A stretch of 64,000 bases of DNA, from contig JAYGXS010000001.1 in the NCBI GenBank assembly GCA_036362985.1, positions 77,634,282 to 77,698,281 on the forward strand. Reading direction: 5' to 3'. The notes beneath the pieces were generated by a model. It ran no database searches and was not told the origin of the DNA. It was given only the letters and a program-made list of their open reading frames with translations. This document shows, piece by piece, positions 45,501 through 57,512 of this stretch. A program made the translations under genes and the position numbers. Every line of letters starts with the position of its first letter. The first letter of the stretch is position 1. The stretch comes from Ligula intestinalis (Eukaryota > Platyhelminthes > Cestoda > Diphyllobothriidea > Diphyllobothriidae).

Positions 45501-48009
45501 TCACAGGAAGTAACTTACGTGGAAGATATCTGACAATATTGCTTCTGCAGGGTTACCTTCACAAAGAACGCACTCCTGGTATCATCATTGATCGAGTGTG
45601 CTCTAAAAAAGATGAATGTCCCAGCGTAATTATCCAAAGACTAATGCAATTGACTATGATGCACAGTTTATTTTAGGAAAACCCCTTGGAATTTATGCAC
45701 TAGCTTGTTATCCACTGCCATTTCGTATCAGAAACATAAGTCAAAAGGGAAACAAGACGTTAGCCGTTAGTCCGTAACAGATTTTAATCAGTGCCCCCCA
45801 GGTACGCAAATGAATTCATGTATCAATGTAGCTTTGGCACTGTGCAAGGGCAGCCTTTCGGGTGATTGTCCACTCATTTACACTATACAAAACCACATCA
45901 CTAGGCCAAATAGATAATTTTTGACCACTCAATTTGAAAAGCTTAAGCTTCCGTGCTTTTTGTTTCTGGTAAACAGGAAGAATTATGGGAAACTATAAGC
46001 TTCTGGGTCTCTGAGGCAAAGCAAATAGTTTCTGCATTTTCAGTGTACTTGCTTATCCTTACTGATACCAACGTGTCTGTGTTTGCATACCCATTCGATG
46101 GATCCCCAAACGAGCTGTCATGTTCCTGCACCTAACTTCAACTGGAGCCATATCAAGTCACATAGTGCATTGCTTGGGGTGCCTTGAGCTTGTGTATAAC
46201 CCTCAATTCCGTCTATTATGCGTGGGTCACGCGTAAGATGGAGGTCTGAATCAGGTCCAACATTATGCTGAAACTCCTTATCGGTCGACTGAAAGGCCTG
46301 GACAGGCGGCTGGGCGTGGGAGGATGAATGAAGCTGATTTAGGGTAGTCGGTCCTGGCGGGAAATTCAAGCCTTTCCCGATAGCATTAAATTTCCATGCT
46401 AAAAGTAGTGGCCTCTGAGGTTAACAATGGATGTAAAGTTGAGTTGTACTAGTTCTTTAAGTTGTCTTAACGTCAAATTTCAATTTGGTTAACTTCCAGC
46501 CCAAGTGCGTACGCGTTAGATGTACAAATCAATTCATTCAAATTATTGCGCTGAATGTTATTCGTAGTCAGATTGACACGGACAAGCTACTGGTGTGATG
46601 TTGAGGGGAAAGAGTGGAACCGAGCAACTTCGAACCAAACTACCAAACTCTTTCTCTATAAAGACCTAAATGAAAGGCAGTTTGAACATTCGTCACACTG
46701 GCAACTGTTTGTTCGAAGGTTGCCGACTGGCCAGGCAGCCTGCGTGAGATCCGTGTTCGGGGACGTTTAAATTTGAAATGAGGCTTTAAGAGTATAACTG
46801 ATGCACCTTTAATAAATCGGCTCTTTCATTTATGAAAGTAGTTAAATCAGAGAACATTGGCTCTTTACCAAGATGAAGAATTAATTAAGCGGATTCTGAC
46901 ACTTTAAGCTGAGACGGCCGATGAATTCACCCTGCCAATTGGGGGGCGGGGGTTGTCCAATCCGCCATCGGGGGGATCGTGAGAGTCTATCGCAAAGGAG
47001 TTAAGGTTAAGCCGGTTAAAGCCTAACTACTGCAATCTTCCAGGCCCAGTTCCTTAGGAGATGAAAGAAGTCTTGGAAAGCCAGGGAGTAGAAACATTAT
47101 ATTGTTTACAGAATGAGTTGAAGAATAGTTCATAGGAAGGTTGACTCGGTTTGGCGTGGTGTTTGACCGTGAGGAGTGAGAGAGAAAGGCGCAGCCTCGC
47201 GTCCACCGCGCACCTAGGTGAAAGGCCGAGTGAGTTCTGCCTTGCTTGCTGGATGGGCTTAGCGTGAATTTGCAGCCAACCAGGTAGACAGGCGGTCATC
47301 GATTTGTTGGCGCTTGTGCAAGGCTTACTGTGGCGAGAAAAGGGGAGCGTATGGTTTCTGGCAGCGGTTGCCGTGTGCGCGGCAAACACAGGCAGACAGC
47401 GTGAGTCAACAGCGGCAGGCTCCCATAAGTCTTAGGCACCCTTAATTAGGCTCTAAACTGGTGCATCTATTGATAGCTTCCCTGGCCTTGCTTTGATAGT
47501 ATAGGATCAGGTTAGATAGTCCAGTTTCACCATCACTAATCTTATTTGCAATGTCGCTCTCGCAACTGTCCAAGAAAAGCCAATATTTTAGAGGGTTTCT
47601 GTCCAAATAACATATTTAACGCAGATATATAACAAAATGTAGAGGCACATGACGTCAAAACTCACTTAAAACTGCATTTTTTCGTTCAATCGTGAGCTTT
47701 TCCTCGCATTCTTTGAATCAGTTACGTTTATTCTCTTCCATTTATTTTTTTCCACATGCTTATTCACCCACCGTATACTTTAACAAAATTTCGTTATCTC
47801 CTGCAGTGGAAGAATATTGCCCCACATCAGGGACATATAACGATTGTTGTTAATCTGTTCTAAAGGAGCCAGACTATCATGACTTCAACTATATGTACAC
47901 ACGTAGTTAAGTTTATTGCTTGTTTTACTGAAGGTGGACTAACGTGCTGTAAAGCTCACACATAGCGTGTGGTACTCTTCACGTCGTATAACATTTATTT
48001 ATTAGTTCT
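42533..48009. other. Long spacer without assignable gene
   Basis: It is AT-rich with scattered short open frames that resemble no family. GC-richer patches lie at 46,200-46,330 and 47,140-47,400, the latter resembling in composition the island in intron 1. No RT, transposase, tRNA or tandem array was seen. Confidence 0.5.
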
Positions 48010-48660
48010 TGCATAACGGAGCGTTTGTTCGGTCCCACTTGGAGTATGCTGTCCAGGCCTGGCGTCCGTGATTCAAGAAGGATTACCTGCACCAGGAATG
48101 AGTGCAGGCGAGAGCTACGAAGATGGTCAAGAATCTTGGTCATCTACCTTATGAAGACAGACTGACTGAACTTGACCTTTTCCCCCTCAATTGTAGGCAA
48201 CTCTGCGGGGACCTCATACAAACCTACCGTATTGTTAGAGGCCAAGACTGCGCCCTAGAATTTGATGATTTCTTCGAATTGGCTCGGACTGACCATCTGC
48301 GAGTTCATCCCTTTAAACTACAGAGGAAACCGGCCCGTATCCACATTCGACGAAACGCCTTCTCTCAGAGGGTCATTGGAGCGTGGAACGGACTCCCGGA
48401 CGATGTGGTCCTCTCAGATACTGTTGAAATTTTTAAACACAAACTTGATTCTAATTTGCTGAGAAACTGTAGCAGATATAATGAACAAAGCGTCAGTGGC
48501 AGCACCTTGCAACTGGCCCACACTTATCGCTGATGTTAAGCCTACATTTTTATTGTGTACTTTTCTTACGGTGGACCTATTATGCGGTTTTTGGTTATGA
48601 ATAGGGAGCTCAAGGGCGAAAACCTTCTTTCCTTAATAAAGTGACTTAAAGTGACTTAAC
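48010..48660 (+). pseudogene. 5'-truncated family A non-LTR element, 3' end (A3)
   Basis: It starts with VRSHLEYAVQAWRP, which is RT thumb sequence. An open frame (48,102-48,533) then carries ATKMVKNLGHLPYEDRLTEL, DLIQTYRIVRGQ, RNAFSQRVIGAWNGLPDDVV and FKHKLDSNLL, the usual C-terminus of the family. The 3' UTR has a gggagctcaagggcgaaaacc phrase like the 3' terminus at 56,670. It ends in two copies of taaagtgact (48,638-48,657), a short tandem tail of the kind CR1-type elements leave. Confidence 0.85.
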
Positions 48661-50269
48661 TTCTTTCTTGTCCTGATATGATTTGTCTGAGGTTCGTGAT
48701 AGCGTCCTTAGCATTTTCTACAGTGGTGAGCTTTCGATGTTCAAGCTTACACTTTTAACCTTTTCACTGCCATTTGGTTCTGTACATATCCTCACACAGT
48801 GCGCTTTACGGATTCTAATCTGGCCGCTACCTCTCTTAATGGAGCTGCTTTGTCCCTCATGGAATTCTCGCATCATGCGCCAGAACTTTATTTTTCTGTT
48901 TTGAGACAGCCTTACACCCTACCAATGTCATGCAAGAAATAGACAAGTTAATGAGGCTCTTCTTCCCTTTATTAGTTCACAAGTGCAAACGTTTTACGTC
49001 GTACCCCATCTGATGTTTCGTCTCATCTCGCTTTCTGATCGCCAGCTTTAGCACGCACTTGCAAATGAGGGGGGTTTGGGTGATCATAAGTCTTAATACC
49101 TCCTGTGTAGTGTGCATTTTCTTCTTTGTAACATGGCAATTGATAATAATTTCTTTAAAGGAATGCCTTTAGAATACAGAGGTCTGACATGCCTGATCAT
49201 ATGATAGAGATTGAATATTTGTCTTTGACAACGGATACTCAGTCTCACAGACTCTAACTGAGTTCAGTGTGACCTGCTCGGGTTCAAGGTATAGATTGCT
49301 CAAATAAGAGTGATTGTTGTTACCCTATAGATACGCCGATCGGCTGGTCTATTTTGACTTTCCTTTAATCGAAATGGTCACCGCTTCCCCTCTCGCCTTA
49401 CGACCGCAAAACTGTTTATATGACATACAGTATGATGCTAATGCCTGGTACTTTGCCCCATAATGCTCCCTTAAGTCCTCACAGGGAAACCCCTCGGCTG
49501 GTTAATAAAGACAGCCGAGCTCACTGGCAAATCTGCGATGGCAGGCGGCAATTGCTCCCCTAATCATAGCCTTTAACGCCAGGCAGTTAACTCTATGCTT
49601 ATTGCAACTTTTGTCTTCCGATGCCTCTCCCTTGTTACTAGTCTTAAGTGGCTATTCCTTTTAGTTCAGTTTTATTATGGGAAGCATAGACAAATGCCTT
49701 TGAGTCCCTCATTGATGACACAGTGGCTAAGAAACGCATCGATACCGCAGACAAATTCAAAAAAAGATCATTTACATAATTGAAGACGAAAGTCAAGCTG
49801 CCACCGGTTTATCGACGCAAGTGCATATACACGACTACTCGCTTATTACGAGTGAAATATGTAAACGTATAATTATTACTTCGGAGATGGTAACTCGGCT
49901 TATTGACGATGCCAAATAGCACAAGCCTGTGGGTGCACGAATAACGAAAAGAGGAGACAGTGCAAAAGCCCCTTCAGCTTTTTTCGAAATTACAAAAGGT
50001 TGAGTGCGGGTTGCGGCATTTTAAGGAAGAAAACCAGTCGCTCATGTGGGGAAAATATACGCGAGATAGGACCGTGCTGCTGCTGAGATTGTGTGAGGCC
50101 AGACAGTGGAAGCCCATCGTAGACATCATCAATGCACTCAATGTTTAAACGAGGAGGGGCCTGTAAAAGTCACGAAATCATCATCGAATTTCTGGAAAAA
50201 CGACCATGAAAAGGCGACGAAAATCGAAGAACCCACCGCGATCGTCAGCGGTCCGTTGCAGGTCGACAT
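48661..50269. other. Spacer, possibly the unrecognisable gag part of the Gypsy relic
   Basis: No motif is clear. Since a Gypsy protease-to-RNase H relic begins near 50,270, the gag region would lie here, but I cannot support it from motifs. Confidence 0.35.
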
Positions 50270-51925
50270 AAGGTCGATTTGTTTTCCGCGGGTCTTCCAG
50301 GTGCTGACTTTCTAGCCGCTTTCCATCTCCTGGTTGATTGCAGGCAACTTGACCTTGATGATCATGCCACTGCCCTTTCCGTCAAAGAATTTCGTCCATC
50401 CTCAACTTCCAACCGTCTATCTGACCTTGACCCAAACCTTGATTATCCACTTGGGAGACGTTTAGCTTAATATTTTAGTCTCACTTATCTTCAGTTTTGT
50501 CTTCCTATTTCCAGATTATATCCTTCCTCACATAAAAGCGAGTGGTCTTTCCGTTTTCTTTTGTCCCTGCCTTCTTTTTCTCACCCGTCTTGTGGCCGCC
50601 AAAGCCAAATTTGACATGTTTCAACCAGAAATTAGTAGTGGTCTTTGGGCATCTTCTCTGAATATGGTTCCTCAACCCTGGACGGAGGATTTATGTAATT
50701 ATAGAGCCCTTGACAGTATCACTGTGCCCCATCAGTAGTTAGTTCCTCGTTTTCAGGACTTTGCCAGACACTTTTTGGTAAAACCGTTTTCTTGAAGATT
50801 GATTGGATCCGGCCTTTTCTCAAATTTTGGTTGCTCAAGGGCTTTCGTAGGCGGCATTGACGACGCACTTTGGTTTGTTTTAATTTCTTCGTATACCACT
50901 TGGTTCCTAAAATGCTTCGCATACATTCTAACGTTTCACTGACATTGTTTTACGTGGCTTTTACTTTGCATATGCCTATATTGGTGACGTCTAAGTTCCC
51001 AGTCCGGATGCTGACGAACATCTTTAAGACAGTACGCGACTTTTAAGTGCTATCATGCATCCTGTTAAATGTATTTCGAGAGTCACGTCTCTTGAGTTGT
51101 GTGATCACGAGATCAATGATCACTGTCATTCGAAACTTTTTGCTCCCTGCCTCGCAGAATCAGCTGCAATAGCTTCTCGGCATTGTGAGCATTTACCGCC
51201 AGTTGCTTCCGAACTGAGTTAACACCATACTCCCGTTCACCGGTCTTTTTGTAGGTTCAAGGCGAATAAGGAAACTCATATCAGCAGCACTCACGTCGTT
51301 TGAACAGGTAAAAGCCATTCTTAGTGATAATGTCCTCTAGAATCACTTTCTTGCTGACGTATCCATATCTCTGGCGATCCATGTCACCAATTTTGCTGCC
51401 AGTTCTGTTGTTCAACAACGTCTCGAACACATGAATGTACCTTTGGCTTTCTTTTCAAGGAAACTTTTCAAGTTCGAGATCCTCTACAACACATCCGGGC
51501 ATGAACATCTTGTCGTTTACCTTGTGGAGAAGTAATCCGGACATTTACTGAAGGGTTGAGTGTTCAGAAATTTCACTGAACACGAGCCTTTAACCTTTGT
51601 TTTGCATTCCAAACCCGACAAACGGAACTTCGAGAGATCTGCCAAATGGACTACAGCTCGCGGTTCACTTCAGACATTCATCACATTTACGGAAATAGGT
51701 CTGACTTTTTCGGACTCCAAGGGATTTAGTCGTTTCGGGATTTCACACTTCTGGACACTCTCGCGGACTCCAGATATTAAGCATTGGATACTATTCAACA
51801 ATCTCGTCATCTTGGAATTTTTATTGGGTCGAAATTCATCAGAAGACGAAATCAAAGTGGAATTTGTTTCTCAAGTCGTTGAACTGAACTCGCAACCTAC
51901 AAACAAACAAGCGAAAACAGCCTAA
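50270..51925 (+). pseudogene. Degenerate Gypsy/Ty3 LTR-retrotransposon pol
   Basis: Motifs in order: GADFLAAFHLLVDCR from the end of the protease (50,300), a linker with AAKAKFDMFQPEI and ASSLNMVPQ, and the RT start (NYRALDSITVP). Then come LFGKTVFLKID (~50,770) and an unrecognisable YIDD region near 50,970. The connection segment PASQNQLQ-LLGIVSIYRQLLPN follows (~51,150-51,220). RNase H has SFEQVKAIL, VVQQRLEHMNVPLAFFSRKL and HEHLVVYLVEK, continuing to EHEPLTFVLHSKPDK (51,280-51,620). Frames change repeatedly and stops are frequent. No integrase or LTRs were recognised, so this is an old remnant. Confidence 0.78.
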
Positions 51926-52250
51926 AAAGACCAAGGTGCAAGGACCTCAAGCTTTCTCGACGATAAGCAGTTATTCAGGACCTCGAAGATCTACAAATGG
52001 CTGAGTCGTTCCTGTATATCCTGCATATTGTTGATACATATTTTAAAGTGATTCTTAGCAATAAGGCGTATTTCCTACTCAGTCTGCTTCAAATATTTGC
52101 AATACTCTACACACCGTCGGAAGATTTTCGTTATTTTGAATATCAGTCAACACACTACGTCACAGTCACAAAGGCAAATTTAACATTTTGAATTTAATCG
52201 TTTCGTTTACAACTAAAATGAAAGAAGAAACTATTGCTCTCGATAATTCT
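51926..52250. other. Spacer
   Basis: No feature is recognised between the Gypsy relic and the tRNA-like sequence. Confidence 0.4.
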
Positions 52251-52251
52251 A

Positions 52252-52345
52252 CAAAGCTGCCAGCGGGGCCAGGAATCGAACCGCGGATACCTCGGGTGGA
52301 AGTCGAATGGCTAACCGATAGAGCTATAGAAGCATGTAGCCGTAA
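52252..52345 (-). tRNA. tRNA-like sequence, probably a pseudogene or SINE head
   Basis: On the minus strand an A-box-like tagctctatcgg (about 52,316-52,327) and a perfect B box ggttcgattcc are present with tRNA-like spacing. The arms do not fold into a complete cloverleaf. It lies about 110-200 bp upstream of LINE ORF1 and points away from it. Confidence 0.45.
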
Positions 52346-52454
52346 GGATCAAATTCAGTCATCAAATACAAAAGATTGGTCACGAAGCTTATTGAAAAGT
52401 CCTCATGCCAAGCGAACTAAAAATCTTAAATGTTTAAGGGATGCAACTCATAAA

Positions 52455-53643
52455 GATGAAGCCTGCATATAATATTTTACCCTTCTTAACAAATTTACGA
52501 AACTTGAGGAGGTGGTTAATAGTCTAAGAGTGGAGCTGGAAGAGCTGAAGAAATTTTATCGATTTCTCTCTCATAAGGAAACACTGGCGATGCATGAACT
52601 TGAGGGAGGGGACCTAACGTACGCAGCAGCAGCATCTCTCGCCGAAGCGTCTACGCACAAAAATGATCAGGCAAGTAACGTAAATGGTCAAGTTGTCCTC
52701 GACGATGAGCACCGTGATCAAGATTCTACAGAAACATCTCTAACGGTCTGCGGGACTAATACTCTGCGCCCAATTTCAGCACATGAGGAACTTTCCGAAT
52801 TAAAAACCCCGCTAATTATAGGCTCATTTTCCGGACCGAAAGTGCAAAATGTACCCAGCACATCAACCACTCCTAGTGGGTATGCTAAGGCTGCATACAA
52901 ATCACAGAAGGAAACCACAAATGTAGAAGGGGGGCAGCACGAAGCCAGACCTGATCAGTGCCATCCCAGACTCCAAAAGAAGCCTATCTCTGGTGATGGT
53001 AGCGGAAACACAAAGTCAAAAACTATTCCTAACAACATCTCGGGGTCTTCCGATAGCAGTAAGACTGGAAATATATCACGGGTTTCCCTTGACCGGCAAA
53101 ACTGCATAGTTGTTCAAGACGAGTCAAACGGCACTACAGGTAAGGTATTACAGAAGTCGTCCATGAATCGGAAAAACAACATAATCATACAAGGTGCTCC
53201 TGAGTCCACGTTTGACAGTACAACGGAACGAGTTGCACACGACTTTGATCGAATACACGAATACTTCAGCGCTGTCCTAAAGAATGGGGAACCTATACCG
53301 TAAATAAAGCCTTCCGTCTGGGTAAAGCAGACCTAGGCCGCGACCTACAAACAAACCCAAGGCCTCTCAAAGTTATATTCGATAACGAAGGCTCGGCATC
53401 AAAACTGCTAAAAGGAAAAACGGCCTTACGAAATTTGCACAAGCAAGTGTTTTTTCAGCCAGAATACGAGCCGAGGAAGCGGATGAAAATGCGGCAACTA
53501 AGGATAGAATTGAGAGAGGGGACCGAAAGCGGGGCAAAGGGCCTGAAAATAAAAGATGGGCAAAAAATACAGGTCAAAGAGCTCTTCCTCTGGCCAAAAC
53601 CTGTCACGATGAGGGTTGGGCCTCACGGAGTAAACTATCACTA
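52455..53643 (+). pseudogene. LINE family A ORF1
   Basis: It opens with a leucine-heptad coiled coil (LLNKFTKLEEVVNSLRVELE at 52,480-52,540), followed by a long Ser/Thr/Asn-rich linker. A frameshift occurs near 53,298. The C-terminal part reads KAFRLGKADLGRDLQTNPRP then LKVIFDNEGSASKLLKGK, and further on MRQLRIELREGTESG. The reverse copy at 14.2 kb shares this last block. ORF1 proteins of this type bind the element RNA. There is no ATG near the coiled-coil start in the present sequence. Confidence 0.75.
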
Positions 53644-56537
53644 AAGATCCTAACCGCAACTGTACAAAGCTTGTTTAACAAGCTGGACGAACTAAAGAAC
53701 TTGGTCGATGAGGTGAAACCAGACATCATGGCTTCAACTGAAACCTGGCTTTCAAAAGATATCGCTGATTCTGAATTATCACTTAGAGGATATCAGCTTT
53801 TCAGGAAAGACAGAACAACTAGGGGAGGAGGGCTTATAGTCGATGTCACTTGCAAACTGGCAGTCACGGCTGAAGTACCGGTCCTAGCACGCGATGTGGA
53901 AATGCTAAATATTACTATATTTGCTAAGTACGCCAGGCCACTGACGCTTTCGGCGACATACCACCCGCCAAACCATTATCATGACCAAGACACTATCCTC
54001 ATAGCAGAATTGTATAGGGTTAGTGAGAAAAAAATCCTCATCGTTGGGGACTTTAACGCTCCTGGTGTTGACTGGCAGACATGGGCTGCACAGGGTCTTC
54101 AAGACAACTTCAATCACAAATTACTACAATGGGCCACAGCCAAACTGCTCTACCAAACCGTCGCATTTGGAACGCGGGCTAGGGAAGGACAACAGTCGAA
54201 CCTTCTCGACCTTATCTTTACCCGAGAGGAGGAAACTGTGATTGACCTGCAGGATCGACCCCCATTAGGGTCAAGCGACCAGCTTATGCTGCATTTCGAG
54301 TATTCGCTGTTCTCCAAACTCTACTCCTCCGACACATGGTAAAGTAACATTTGGAAGGGTGACTACCCACTTATGAGAAGAGAAATGTCAGAGGTATCAT
54401 GGGAAACAGATCTCCAAGATGGGGCAAATGAACAGTGGATGACCTTTAGCTCGACGTTGAAAAGGACTCTTTGTCTCAACTGTCTGTTCAGAAGAAAGAC
54501 AAGTACGAATCGCCCGAAGTGGATGAACTCAAACTTGCAGGCCACTTTCAAAAAAAGAAACCGCTTCTGGAGACGCTACAGATTAACCAGCTCCGGTAAA
54601 CACTTATGGGAGTATAAGCAACAACGTAACATTTGTAAAAGAGAAGCTACTAAACTGCGCAAGAAATACGAGTTGAACATGTAACACAAGTCGTTGGAAC
54701 ACCCCAAGATCTTGTACGGTTACATACGAAGCACGAAGAGATCTCAGGAACTGATCCCTGCCCTTAGATCAGCCGATGGACAACTGGTGACCGAAGACCA
54801 GATGAAAGCCTCCCTCCTCTCCGATTTCTTTAAATCCGTCTACACCCGAGAACCTACAACTTTTGCTGACGGTCCGTCCGCTCATCGACCGATAACTGCA
54901 CCCTTACCCTCCTCCTTATTACCCAAAATAGAGGACCTAGATTTTTCACACAACACTGTCAGGGCCGAATTACTCCAACTTAAGCCTGCCAAATTACCTG
55001 GGCCGGACAAAATTCCTGCACTAGCACTTAGAGAATTAGCTAACGAACTATCCAAACCCCTGGCTGCCATCTTCCAAAAATTTTTTGACGAAGGCAAACT
55101 CCCAGAAGAATGGAAGTGGGCAAACGTCACCCCGATCTATAAGGGAGGTTCGCGAATTGATTGCGCAAATTACCGTCCTGTCAGTCTAACTTGTATCGCG
55201 TGCAAAGTAATGGAGCGCATTATTAAGAAAAATTTAATGTATTTCCTCGAAAGCAACAAAATAATATGTGATGGACAGCACGGCTTTCGCCCAGGACGCT
55301 CTTGCCTCACGAGTGCTCTTTACTCACAGGAGAAGTGGACAAAGGCCGCTGATAAAGGCTATCCAATTGATGTTATATTCTTCGACTTCAAAAAGGCCTT
55401 CGATAGTGTACCACACAGGCTTCTTCTGCAGAAGATTTGGGACGTGGGAATCCAAGAAAAAATGTATAAATGGATCAGTAGTTTCTTGTCCCTCAGAGAG
55501 CAGAGGGTCGTTGTCAGAAACTCAACCTCAGAATGGACAATGGTCGAGAGTGGTGTACCACAAGGCTCAGTTTTGGGTCCGCTGCTATTCCTGATTTACG
55601 TAAACGACTGTCTCAATAATAATAAGGTTTATTTGTAAAGCACATCTTTGGCGCCGTCAATGAGCTTGATTGCGCAGCTGTCATGTTTGCGGCTGACATA
55701 AAAATATCGGCTGAAATTAGGTGCGCCGACGACGCAAAGAGACTACAGTCGAACATCGATAAACTGGTTATCTGGTCGTACACGTGGCTTCTTAACTTTA
55801 ATGTATCCAAGTGTCTTGTTCTAAACATAAGCCCGGGGTGAAAAGTGCCACCGAAACACAGTTATTTTATCAATGGTACCGCATTAAACGAGGTTGAGAC
55901 ACACAAAGATCTGGGTATATGGACAACCGCGAACTTGATGCAAACAGAGCACTGTAAAACGTCCGTCCAGAAGGCAACTAGTACCCTGCACTGGATCAGA
56001 CGAGCGTTCAAACTCTTTCCACCTGAACTCTTCGGGAAAATATTTGGCACCTTTGTGAGACCACACCTTGAATACGGAATGCCAGTTTGGACACCGTGGT
56101 TGAAGAAAGATGTGGAGCTTCTTGAACAAGTGCAACGCAGGGCGACAAAGATGGTCGACGGTCTCAGGGACTTACCATATCAGGAGAGATTGATAAAACT
56201 TGACCTTTTTCCTTTGTCTTACAGAAACGTTCAGTGCAGCCTGCTCTGGACATTCCGGATAATCCGGGGCCACATTTCCTCCCTAAAATTGGAGGATTTC
56301 TTCCAATTCGCAACCACTACTCACCTGCGTGGCCATCCTTACAAGGTCACAAACGAACGCACCCGATTAGACCTCCAAAAATATTTCTTCAGTCAACGCG
56401 TGGTCCGGCCTTGGAACTTGCTACCAAGCGAGACGGTTTCCGCTGACACAATTGTGGAATTTAAAAGAAGACTTGATGTGATTTTATTTGACAAAAGGCG
56501 ACTTTTACAACACGATTTCCTACTGCCAGCACTGTGA
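53644..56537 (+). pseudogene. LINE family A ORF2: APE endonuclease and reverse transcriptase
   Basis: The endonuclease starts with LKILTATVQSLFNKLDEL; the usual Asn of this first motif is replaced. It continues with TETWLSKD, ATYHPPNH, VGDFNAPGVDW, SNLLDLIFT and the last motif GSSDQLML (normally SDH). The RT has NYRPVSLTCIACKVMERII, QHGFRPGRSC, DFKKAFDSVPHR, ESGVPQGSVLGPLLFLIYVN and the catalytic box VMFAADIK (normally FADD; GCT at 55,692-55,694). A long C-terminal domain begins HKDLGIW and ends FKRRLD. Nonsense codons lie at 54,340, 54,682 and 55,839, and a 44 bp insertion at 55,612-55,655 shifts the frame. Otherwise the frame is nearly whole. Confidence 0.9.
55612..55655 (+). repeat. 44 bp insertion within the RT of copy A4
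   Basis: The conserved reading VNDC|VNELDC is split by ctcaataataataaggtttatt-tgtaaagcacatctttggcgcc. The TAA-repeat followed by ggtttatttgtaaagc looks like the tail of another dispersed element. It causes a frameshift and a stop at 55,636. Confidence 0.65.
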
Positions 56538-56704
56538 ACAATTTTTCTGGCCTTAGGCCGTTTTCATTCTTTTCCGTGAAAATTCACTCGAAATTCAGTT
56601 AGGATATCATATGTGCTCCCTCCGACTGCACATTAACTTTAAGAATAACCTTGTTTGCGTTACATTAATAGGGTCCTCAGGGGCATTTCTTGCCCGTTAC
56701 CCTT

Positions 56705-56705
<1 letters not shown>

Positions 56706-56751
<46 letters not shown>
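56706..56751. repeat. (TA)n microsatellite, about 22 units
   Basis: A pure TA dinucleotide run directly following the 3' end of LINE copy A4. Confidence 0.97.
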
Positions 56752-56754
<3 letters not shown>

Positions 56755-57189
56755 GACCCTGACAAAAGTGTCTTAAAGGGTCGCCTAAATACCTATTCTC
56801 CCCGCCCAACTGTCCAACGTTATTCGTAGTCAAACAGTTACTTCTTGGTTAGCGAGTGTAAATGAATGCTTAATTGGGTTGGAAGTAATCAAAAAGTATT
56901 AAATAAAAGAAACTTATATTTTTCAACATAAACTCCTGCTGCTCAGGCAACTGATACCTATTGGTGTAAATACAACCTTATATTGGCGGAATATACCGAT
57001 AAAGGGAAATTTGAAAGAGGGGAAGTCAAGTTACTGGAATTGTAAAAGTAGGTTATTGTTGTAATTCAAGGGCAAATAAAACCTCTAAAGAGAGTTCTGT
57101 CCAGGCTCTCAATCTTTCTCTTCTAGCTTCCTCTCGGGATCAACTTTGCTGAAATTCCCGCTGAACAACGGCGTGTCAGGCCACCCTGT
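56752..57189. other. Spacer
   Basis: AT-rich; nothing recognised. Confidence 0.4.
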
Positions 57190-57512
57190 GAAGACGATAT
57201 AAATAAATAAATTTTACATTTTGGGTCCGGAGGGCCTCGTCGTTGCAAACGTAGTGCTATGGTTAAAGTAAATCCGAAGTGAATAAATGCTGCTCTTTGT
57301 GAACAACCACATAAGCAACGGAAGTGTAGGCAGACTGACCGACTGATGCTGGCTGATATCCGCCCACATTTCTTCAGTTTTAAATAATAGTCAACACTCT
57401 CTGAAAGGTCTGGAAGCAGTGAAAAAGAACTCCGATCATGAAAATGGTGGCAGAGTTCAGCGGACCCCCACTTAGAAAATATAAAACGTGGGAGAAAAAA
57501 AACTCTAGAAGC
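57190..57512 (-). repeat. Second copy of the dispersed repeat found at 2,553
   Basis: It begins with ataaataaataaattttacattttgggtc-cggagggcctcgt and aligns with 2,553-2,865 through ggcagagttcagcgga and tataaaacgtgggaga. It is flanked by unrelated sequence on the right. The AT-rich tail at the left again suggests minus-strand polarity. Confidence 0.6.

Larger units (their letters stand above)
52455..56705 (+). mobile_element. Family A non-LTR retrotransposon (CR1-like), most complete copy A4
   Basis: It contains ORF1 (coiled coil plus conserved C-terminal domain), an APE-type endonuclease, RT, and a 3' UTR ending in taatagggtcctcaggggca-tttcttgcccg before a (TA)n tract. Order and motifs fit CR1-type LINEs, which copy their RNA at a nick made by the endonuclease. 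Damage is limited to a few stops, one ORF1 frameshift, a 44 bp insertion in the RT and changes of catalytic residues. Confidence 0.9.

Noticed and set aside
45943..46135. Open frames of about 60 codons on both strands over the same stretch
   Set aside because: Neither frame resembles a known family and the overlap is a composition effect; I see no sign of a real gene.
46118..46369. 83-codon minus-strand frame with Pro/Gln/His-rich start
   Set aside because: It ends in unrelated sequence and has no recognisable motif; left as spacer.
47054..47389. 111-codon minus-strand frame
   Set aside because: It lies in a GC-richer patch, is rich in Ser/Ala/His and resembles no family; probably compositional.
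52188..52472. 94-codon frame ahead of LINE ORF1, considered as the ORF1 N-terminus
   Set aside because: Most of it is the reverse reading of a tRNA-like sequence (GIEPRIPRVEVEWLTDRA); ORF1 proper begins at the coiled coil.
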